A DNA stretch of 20,546 nt from Anaerolineaceae bacterium UBA700. GTDB lineage: Bacteria > Chloroflexota > Anaerolineae > Anaerolineales > Anaerolineaceae. Location of the stretch: positions 1-20,546 of the forward strand of contig DBMK01000359.1 in NCBI GenBank assembly GCA_002298885.1. The letters are read 5' to 3'. A program made the translations under genes and the position numbers. Under the pieces are notes generated by a model that had not been told where the DNA came from, searched no databases, and saw only the letters and a program-made list of their open reading frames with translations. Of the stretch, positions 15,717 to 20,546 are shown one piece after another; position 1 is the stretch's first letter; the number at the start of each line of letters is the position of its first letter.

Positions 15717-15803
15717 CACAGACCCGCCCCTCCGACGGCCGCACGGTAGGGGTGGGTCTGTGCGCACCCAAAGAACCATCGTCAACAGACCAGATCCACC
15801 CCT
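15717..15803. repeat. Alternating inverted copies of the ACAGACC/CCCCT repeat
   Basis: CACAGACCCGCCCCT (15717-15731) pairs with AGGGGTGGGTCTGTG (15748-15762) along 15 bp with one G-U. A third, diverged copy in the first orientation follows (ACAGACC 15785-15791 and CCACCCCT 15796-15803) and can also pair with the middle one. The intergenic stretch 15590-15824 between convergent genes holds these, the terminator, and a GTAGGGGCGACC element (15613-15624) of the kind found dispersed in Chloroflexota genomes; nothing coding was seen. Confidence 0.7.
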
Positions 15804-15824
15804 GTGCCGCCGGAGTGATGTGAA

Positions 15825-18182
15825 TTACACGACAAAATTCAACGTTCGTCCTTTAACGTAGATGATCTTCTTGACCTCGGCTGTAGCCAAAGCGCGGGCC
15901 ACGGATTCGAGGGCGCGGGCGGCCTCGACGACGGTTTCCTGCGGATCGTAGGGGTCCACTTCGAGCAGGCCGCGCAGCTTGCCGTTGACCTGGACCGAGA
16001 TGGTGACGCGGCTCTCCGTAACCAGGCCGGGGTCAAAGCGCGGCCAACGGCTGGCGTGCACACTGCCGGCGCCGCCGGCCTTGGCCCAGCATTCCTCGGC
16101 CAGGAAGGGCGCAAAGGGGGCCAGCACCTGGACCATTTTTTGCAAGGCTGCGTCGTCGACGGCTTCGTTGGACTCGAGGATTGCGTTGAGCGCCTCCATC
16201 TGCTTGGCGATGGCGGTGTTGAACTTGAAGGCGGGGATGTCCTCGCCGACCGATTTGACCAGGCGGTCGACGATGGCGCGCACCGCCGGGCCGGTTCCGG
16301 CGCGACTCCCGGCGTGCTCGCTGACGAAGGCCGTAAAGCGGTCCAGGAAGCGCTTAACGCCCAGCAAGGCGCGCTCGTTCCAGGTCATGGTGGCGTCGAA
16401 GGGACCCAGGAACAGCAGGTACATGCGCAGGGCATCCGCGCCGTAGCGCTCGAGCAGCTCGTCCGGGGCGACGACGTTGCCGCGCGATTTGCTCATGCGC
16501 GCCCCGTCGGCCCCAAGGATCACTCCGTGGGACAGGCGTTTTTGATACGGCTCGGGGATTTCAGAAGGCACAACCCCCAGATCGTGCAGGAACAAATAGA
16601 TGAAGCGCGAGTACAGCAGGTGCAGGGTGTTATGCTCGTCGCCGCCGATGTACACGTCCACCGGCATCCAGTAGCGCAGCTTTTTCATATCCGCCAGGGC
16701 CTGGGCGTTGTGCGGGTCGGTGTAGCGCAGGAAATACCAGTCGCTGCCGGCCCAGTTGGGCATGGTGTCGGTCTCACGGCGGGCCTGGCCGCCGCAGCGC
16801 GGGCAGGTGGTCTCGACCCACTCTGCGATGTTCGCCAGGGGCGATTCGCCTGTATCCGTGGGCTGGTATTTTTCCACGTCCGGTAGCACCACCGGAAGCT
16901 GGTCCTCGGGCACGGGCTGCCAGCCGCAGGACTCGCAATACACCATGGGGATCGGCTCGCCCCAGTAGTGCTGGCGGCTGAAGATCCAATCCCGCAGGTG
17001 GTATGAACTGGCAGGGCCGCCCAGGCCCTCGCGCTCCAGCCAGCGTACGGTTTCGTCGAACGCTTCACGCGGCGAGAGGCCGTTGATGAAGCCCGAATTG
17101 ATCATCCCGCCGTCCAGGCCGGTGTAGGCAGCCTGCTCGAAATCCCAATCCTGGGGCGGCAGGACCACCGGGATGACCGGCAGGCCGAACTTGCGGGCGA
17201 AGGCGTGGTCGCGTTCGTCGTGGGCGGGCACAGACATAATGGCGCCCGAGCCGTAGCTCTGCAGCACGAAATCCGAGATCCAGATCGGGATGGCGGCTCC
17301 GGTGGCGGGGTTGGTTGCGGACAGGCTGCTGAAGACGCCGTCCTTCTCGCGCCCCGCCTCGCTGCGCTCCGGGTCCGACAGGCGGGCGGCGCGCTCCACA
17401 TAGCCTGCGATAGCGGGATCGCCTAGCAGCTCCGCCACCAGCGGGTGTTCCGGCGCCAGGACGAGGAACGTGGCCCCCCACAGCGTGTCCGGGCGGGTGG
17501 TGAAAACCTCCAGGGTCGTCTCGCGCCCAACGACCGGAAAGTGGATGCGCGCCCCCTGGCTCTTGCCGATCCAGTTGATCTGGGCGGCTTTGACCTTTTC
17601 GATGAAATCCGTATGGTCCAGGCCCTCAATCAGGCGGTCGGCGTAGGCGGTGATTTTGACCACCCACTGGTTGATGCGCCGGCGCACCACCTCGGTGCCG
17701 CAGCGCTCGCAGCGCCCGTTGATCACCTCTTCATTGGCCAGGCCGATCTTGTCCTTGGGACACCAGTTGATGGGCATTTCCTGCTTGACCGTCAGGCCTT
17801 TTTCGAACAGCTTGACGAAGATCCATTGGGTCCAGTGATAGAAATCCGGGTCGGACGAATTGACCTCGCGTGCCCAGTCGAAGGAAAGGCCCAGGGCTTT
17901 CATCTGGCGCCGGAAAGCATCGGTGTTTTCGCGGGTCACGTCCTGCGGCTTGCGCCCGGTGCGGATGGCGTAGTTCTCGGTGGGCAGGCCGAAGGCATCC
18001 CAGCCCATGGGGAAGAGCACGTTCTTGCCGCGCATGCGCAGGTAACGGGCGTAGATATCGCCGCTGGTGAAGGCAAAGGCGTGGCCGATATGCAGGCCCA
18101 GCCCGGAGGGGTAGGGGAACTCGACCAGGACGAAGGCCTTTTCACGCGAGTCGAAGTCAATAGCCTGGAAAGCGTCGTTCAT
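15825..18182 (-). CDS. leuS: Leucine--tRNA ligase
   Basis: Charges tRNA-Leu with leucine and edits mischarged products. At 785 residues it is slightly short. The class I signature HIGH is at 31-34 in EFPYPSGLGLHIGHAFAF, and the second signature is RMSKS (562-566). The CP1 editing domain has FTTRPDTLWGATF (about 226-238) and GSGAIMSVPAHDERD (about 310-324). Zinc-type cysteine pairs are CERCG, CESCG and CPRCG. The C-terminal anticodon-binding helices and a LeuRS tail (VSVQVNGKLRG-like ISVQVNGKLRG) are present. The N-terminus is short: the usual helix with a KWQ-like motif before the first strand is missing, and an in-frame stop (TAA at 18197-18195) rules out an upstream start in this frame. Only a weak AAGG precedes the ATG. 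It is monocistronic and convergent with the mannosidase operon. Confidence 0.97.
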   Translation of the reverse strand: MNDAFQAIDFDSREKAFVLVEFPYPSGLGLHIGHAFAFTSGDIYARYLRMRGKNVLFPMGWDAFGLPTENYAIRTGRKPQDVTRENTDAFRRQMKALGLSFDWAREVNSSDPDFYHWTQWIFVKLFEKGLTVKQEMPINWCPKDKIGLANEEVINGRCERCGTEVVRRRINQWVVKITAYADRLIEGLDHTDFIEKVKAAQINWIGKSQGARIHFPVVGRETTLEVFTTRPDTLWGATFLVLAPEHPLVAELLGDPAIAGYVERAARLSDPERSEAGREKDGVFSSLSATNPATGAAIPIWISDFVLQSYGSGAIMSVPAHDERDHAFARKFGLPVIPVVLPPQDWDFEQAAYTGLDGGMINSGFINGLSPREAFDETVRWLEREGLGGPASSYHLRDWIFSRQHYWGEPIPMVYCESCGWQPVPEDQLPVVLPDVEKYQPTDTGESPLANIAEWVETTCPRCGGQARRETDTMPNWAGSDWYFLRYTDPHNAQALADMKKLRYWMPVDVYIGGDEHNTLHLLYSRFIYLFLHDLGVVPSEIPEPYQKRLSHGVILGADGARMSKSRGNVVAPDELLERYGADALRMYLLFLGPFDATMTWNERALLGVKRFLDRFTAFVSEHAGSRAGTGPAVRAIVDRLVKSVGEDIPAFKFNTAIAKQMEALNAILESNEAVDDAALQKMVQVLAPFAPFLAEECWAKAGGAGSVHASRWPRFDPGLVTESRVTISVQVNGKLRGLLEVDPYDPQETVVEAARALESVARALATAEVKKIIYVKGRTLNFVV

Positions 18183-18279
18183 TTTGGGAGCCTTTTATGC
18201 CGCACGAAATATTCATTCCATTTTACCTATATATTGGAGTAAATGGGTACACATTCTTAAAACCGCTCGATTAAACCCC

Positions 18280-18310
18280 TTGACATTAACGTTACGTAAT
18301 AGTTTATACT
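18280..18310 (+). promoter_or_regulatory. MerR-type promoter and operator with 19-bp spacer
   Basis: TTGACA (18280-18285) and TATACT (18305-18310) are separated by 19 bases, the over-long spacer that MerR-family regulators untwist to activate. Inside it is the dyad TAACGTTACGTAA (18287-18299), holding ACGT-T-ACGT, centred about two bases from the middle of the spacer. The -10 ends six bases before the ATG of the MerR gene at 18317, so autoregulation and a leaderless message are both predicted. Confidence 0.85.
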
Positions 18311-18316
18311 GGGGGC

Positions 18317-19066
18317 ATGTTCACGGTCAAGCAAATTTCCAAAATGGCGGGGATCACCCCGCGCACGCTGCATTACTACGACGAGATCGGCCTGCTCAAG
18401 CCGTCCCAGGTGGGCGATAACGGCTATCGCTACTACGGGGAGGAGGCCCTGCTGCGACTGCAGCAGATTCTGTTGTACCGCGAGCTGGATATATCCCTCG
18501 AAAAGATCAAGCAGATCACGGGACGCCGTGATTTCGACGTGTTGAGCGCGCTGGAAAAACACCGCGCTGAGCTCGGCAAACGCATCGACCACATGCAGCG
18601 CCTGATCACCACCGTGGATCGCACAATCGACCATCTGAAAGGAAAAACGGAAATGAGCAAAGTACAATTATTTGAAGGGTTCAGCGACGATCAGCAGGCC
18701 GAATACGAGAAGGAGATCGCCGAGAAGTATGATCCGGCGACGGTGCAGGCTTCGATCAAGCTGTGGAAAAGCTACACCACCGCCGAGAAGCAGCGCATTG
18801 GCGAAGAAGGCAACGCCGTTTACGCTGACCTGCTAAAAGCGATGCCCAAAGGGGCAGCATCCCCTGAGGCTCAGGCCGGAGTGGAGCGCTGGCGCCGTCA
18901 CATGGAATACTTCTGGGTCCCCAACGACGAACAGTTGCTGGGGTTGACCGACCTGTACAATGAGGACCCCCGCTTCAAGGCGAACTTCGACAAGATCGAT
19001 CCGAACCTGGCGGAGTTTATGCGTGAAGCGGTGAAGGTATACGTGGAAAACCGGCAAAAGGATTAG
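18317..19066 (+). CDS. MerR-family regulator with TipAS effector domain
   Basis: A 249-residue activator. The N-terminal MerR winged helix-turn-helix (1-70) reads MFTVKQISKMAGITPRTLHYYDEIGLL and is given here as FTVKQISKMAGITPRTLHYY plus DEIGLL; GYRYY and a LQQILLYRELDISLEKI wing/helix follow. A coiled dimerisation helix spans about 75-108. The C-terminal part (about 117-245) is a TipAS-like all-helical domain, with the WVPNDEQLLGL segment and a closing Asp/Pro-rich loop, the pocket that in TipAL/Mta relatives binds thiopeptides or other drugs. The effector here is unknown. The promoter immediately upstream is of MerR type, so it very likely activates itself. No drug exporter or other obvious target gene is adjacent, since a terminator closes the unit. 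It is divergent from leuS. Confidence 0.93.
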   Translation: MFTVKQISKMAGITPRTLHYYDEIGLLKPSQVGDNGYRYYGEEALLRLQQILLYRELDISLEKIKQITGRRDFDVLSALEKHRAELGKRIDHMQRLITTVDRTIDHLKGKTEMSKVQLFEGFSDDQQAEYEKEIAEKYDPATVQASIKLWKSYTTAEKQRIGEEGNAVYADLLKAMPKGAASPEAQAGVERWRRHMEYFWVPNDEQLLGLTDLYNEDPRFKANFDKIDPNLAEFMREAVKVYVENRQKD

Positions 19067-19120
19067 TACCGGGTATCTGCTGAGAAAAATCAATAAAAAA
19101 ATTAACCCTTTTTATTCTCC

Positions 19121-19154
19121 CGCCGGGTGATGCTGAGTCACCCGGCGTTTTGTT
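19121..19154 (+). terminator. Intrinsic terminator after the MerR gene
   Basis: CGCCGGGTGA (19121-19130) pairs perfectly with TCACCCGGCG (19138-19147) over a seven-base loop, followed by TTTTGTT. It lies 55 bases after the MerR stop and isolates that gene from the next. Confidence 0.88.
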
Positions 19155-19187
19155 ATCCTGGGATCAATTCAAACAAGGAATCGAAAA

Positions 19188-20501
19188 ATGACTGCTAAAT
19201 TGGATCGCTACCCAACTTCCGCACAGGATAAAATGAATTTCATCGCCCGCGCCACCGCCGACCAGCAATTGCGGGTGGTGGTCTCCTTCGATGGCCGCAT
19301 TGACGCAGCCTTGATGGCAAAGGCCGTGCGCGCCGCCATGCAGCGCGAGCCCATCCTGGGCTGCCGCCTCGTCGAACTCCCCAATAAGACCTATTGGGAA
19401 CGCCGCAGCGACCTGGATGAACTGGAGTTATGCCCGGTCGTCGAGTCCGGCCAGACTCAGCTCCAATTAATGGACTTCCTGACCAGCCCAACTGACCCGC
19501 GCACCGAGCCGCTGCTGCAGGCGCGCATCTTCCGGGGCGCCGGAGTGGATACCCTGGCGCTCAAAGTCGATCATGTGGCGGCGGATGGGACAGGCTCCAA
19601 AGAGGCAGCCTACCTGGTGGCCGACTGCTACAACCGCCTGCTGGCCGACTCCGGTTATGCGCCTGGCCTGGGCAAATTCAACACCCGCAGCCAGGCTACC
19701 TTTTTCAAGCAAGCCGGCGTGAAAAACCTGATCAAGTACCGCCCGCGTTCGCTGGGCCTGCCGCACCAGAACCGATTCAGCCTGCCTTTCAACGGCGAGT
19801 GCAACGAGGTCAACAACCGGCGCAGCTTTGCCGTACGTACGTTTCACCCTCAGGCCAGTGCTGCCCTCAAAGCCTATGGCAAAGCACACGGGGCAACGCT
19901 CAACGATTTGATGCTGGCGGCGTTGTTCCGGGCCCTGTTTGCCGCCAGCCGTCCAGTCGCCGGTAAAGCTTACTCGGTCCAGGTGCCGATTGACCTGCGC
20001 CGCGGGCTGCCCGAGGACAGGCCGCAGCTCGTATGCAACCTCTCCGGCGGGCTTTTCCCGGCGGTGACTTACAATCCCGGTGAGCAGTTCGAGGACACCC
20101 TGGCCGCGGTGCAGAGGGCAATGGCGCAATGGAAATCAGGCCAACCCGGCTTGACCGGGGCCATGCTCATGGAGCTGGCGTTTGCCCTGGGTTATGCCAG
20201 AGGCAAGGCCCAGGTGCTGCGGATGACCGCTCCGCAGGGCGGCGACGTCACCCCGCTGCTGCTGAGTAACCTGGGCGTGCTGGATGCGGATCGCCTGGAT
20301 TTTGGCGGGATGAAGATCGAAGCGGCCTATGAGCTGGGGCCGGTGATGCTGAACCACGGCCTGATGCTCTCCGCCAGCAGCTACGCCGGCACGCTCACCC
20401 TCGGCATGGGCTACTGCCAGAGCAACATCGCCCCGCAGATCGTCGAAGGCCTGTTAGAATCTGTGAAATGTGAGCTTGAAAGTATAACTTGTATATTATA
20501 A
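19188..20501 (+). CDS. Condensation-domain-like (BAHD/PapA-type) acyltransferase
   Basis: A 437-residue stand-alone protein of the condensation/alcohol acyltransferase fold (chloramphenicol acetyltransferase-like, two lobes). The active-site loop is DHVAADGTGSKE (128-139): the catalytic second histidine (H129), D133 and G134 of the HHxxxDG motif are kept, but the first histidine is D128. The second lobe has a VPIDLR strand (about 267-272), NLSGG, a LLLSNLGVLD segment and a structural DFGGM in place of DFGWG. Such free enzymes esterify or amidate alcohols or amines with acyl-CoA or acyl carrier protein donors (for example PapA5 or wax ester synthases); the substrate here is unknown and no NRPS or PKS gene is adjacent. 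AAGGA (19175-19179) is eight bases before the ATG; TGTTATCCT (19151-19159) is a possible extended -10. Confidence 0.85.
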   Translation: MTAKLDRYPTSAQDKMNFIARATADQQLRVVVSFDGRIDAALMAKAVRAAMQREPILGCRLVELPNKTYWERRSDLDELELCPVVESGQTQLQLMDFLTSPTDPRTEPLLQARIFRGAGVDTLALKVDHVAADGTGSKEAAYLVADCYNRLLADSGYAPGLGKFNTRSQATFFKQAGVKNLIKYRPRSLGLPHQNRFSLPFNGECNEVNNRRSFAVRTFHPQASAALKAYGKAHGATLNDLMLAALFRALFAASRPVAGKAYSVQVPIDLRRGLPEDRPQLVCNLSGGLFPAVTYNPGEQFEDTLAAVQRAMAQWKSGQPGLTGAMLMELAFALGYARGKAQVLRMTAPQGGDVTPLLLSNLGVLDADRLDFGGMKIEAAYELGPVMLNHGLMLSASSYAGTLTLGMGYCQSNIAPQIVEGLLESVKCELESITCIL

Positions 20502-20514
20502 AAATATAGTTTAT

Positions 20515-20546
20515 TTTCGCCACAGAGTCACAGAGGCACAGAGAAA
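20515..20546 (+). repeat. CAGAG-rich dispersed repeat, cut by the window edge
   Basis: CACAGAGT, CACAGAGG and CACAGAGA follow one another (20521-20544), the same 8-base rhythm as the copies at 10751-10841 and 10897-10934. It begins 13 bases after the acyltransferase stop, as the first copy does after the PBP-like gene, and may continue into a hairpin outside the window. Confidence 0.8.

Noticed and set aside
17445..18242. A 265-residue plus-strand open frame opposite leuS
   Set aside because: It is a shadow of the strongly biased third positions of leuS and shows no domain; the same holds for long frames opposite the PBP-like and mannosidase genes.
18183..18316. T-box riboswitch for leuS
   Set aside because: The divergent gap is only 134 bases, has no T-box consensus or terminator stem, and most of it is taken by the MerR promoter.

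Overview
This 20.5 kb window is GC-rich bacterial chromosome. The best guess is an Anaerolineae-like member of the Chloroflexota, from the Thr/Pro-rich TPR membrane protein, a PBP-like protein with C-terminal Ig-like domains, the form of the leucyl-tRNA synthetase, and dispersed palindromic repeats of a kind common in environmental genomes of that phylum. This placement is an inference from protein style; there is no rRNA or other marker gene to confirm it. No tRNA, rRNA, CRISPR array, transposase or phage gene was seen.

Layout. 1-5770 (all minus strand): a 224-residue protein with a weak GOLPH3/GPP34 resemblance, then, in transcription order, a two-CBS-domain protein, a large soluble PAS/GAF histidine kinase and its overlapping LuxR/NarL-type response regulator. 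5771-5981 is a divergent control region with a good sigma70-type promoter for the CBS gene, a perfect 20-bp-arm palindrome, and an extended -10 box six bases before the start of the next gene. 5982-10741 (plus): a membrane-anchored TPR protein followed after 11 bases by a PBP1-type protein in which every catalytic motif of both the glycosyltransferase and the transpeptidase domain is degenerate. 10742-10940 carries three copies of a CAGAG-rich dispersed repeat, two of them forming a 33-bp inverted pair. 10941-12004 (plus): a GNAT acetyltransferase overlapping an HD-GYP-like phosphohydrolase. 12005-12126 has two back-to-back hairpins. 12127-15589 (plus): a GH38 alpha-mannosidase followed by a small deazaflavin-dependent nitroreductase-family protein. 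15590-15824 holds a terminator and alternating-orientation repeats. 15825-18182 (minus): leucyl-tRNA synthetase. 18317-19066 (plus): a MerR/TipAS-type regulator behind a textbook 19-bp-spacer MerR promoter, closed by a strong terminator. 19188-20501 (plus): a condensation-domain-like acyltransferase; another CAGAG repeat runs off the right edge.

How the parts relate. The CBS-kinase-regulator block looks like a cytoplasmic sensing cassette (HPK7/NarX-like output). The TPR plus pseudo-PBP pair looks like a non-catalytic envelope module and is the most unusual item here. Two genes, and possibly a third, appear to be transcribed without a leader: an extended or strong -10 ends exactly six bases before ATG. 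The rest is ordinary accessory metabolism and housekeeping separated by two families of dispersed palindromic repeats.
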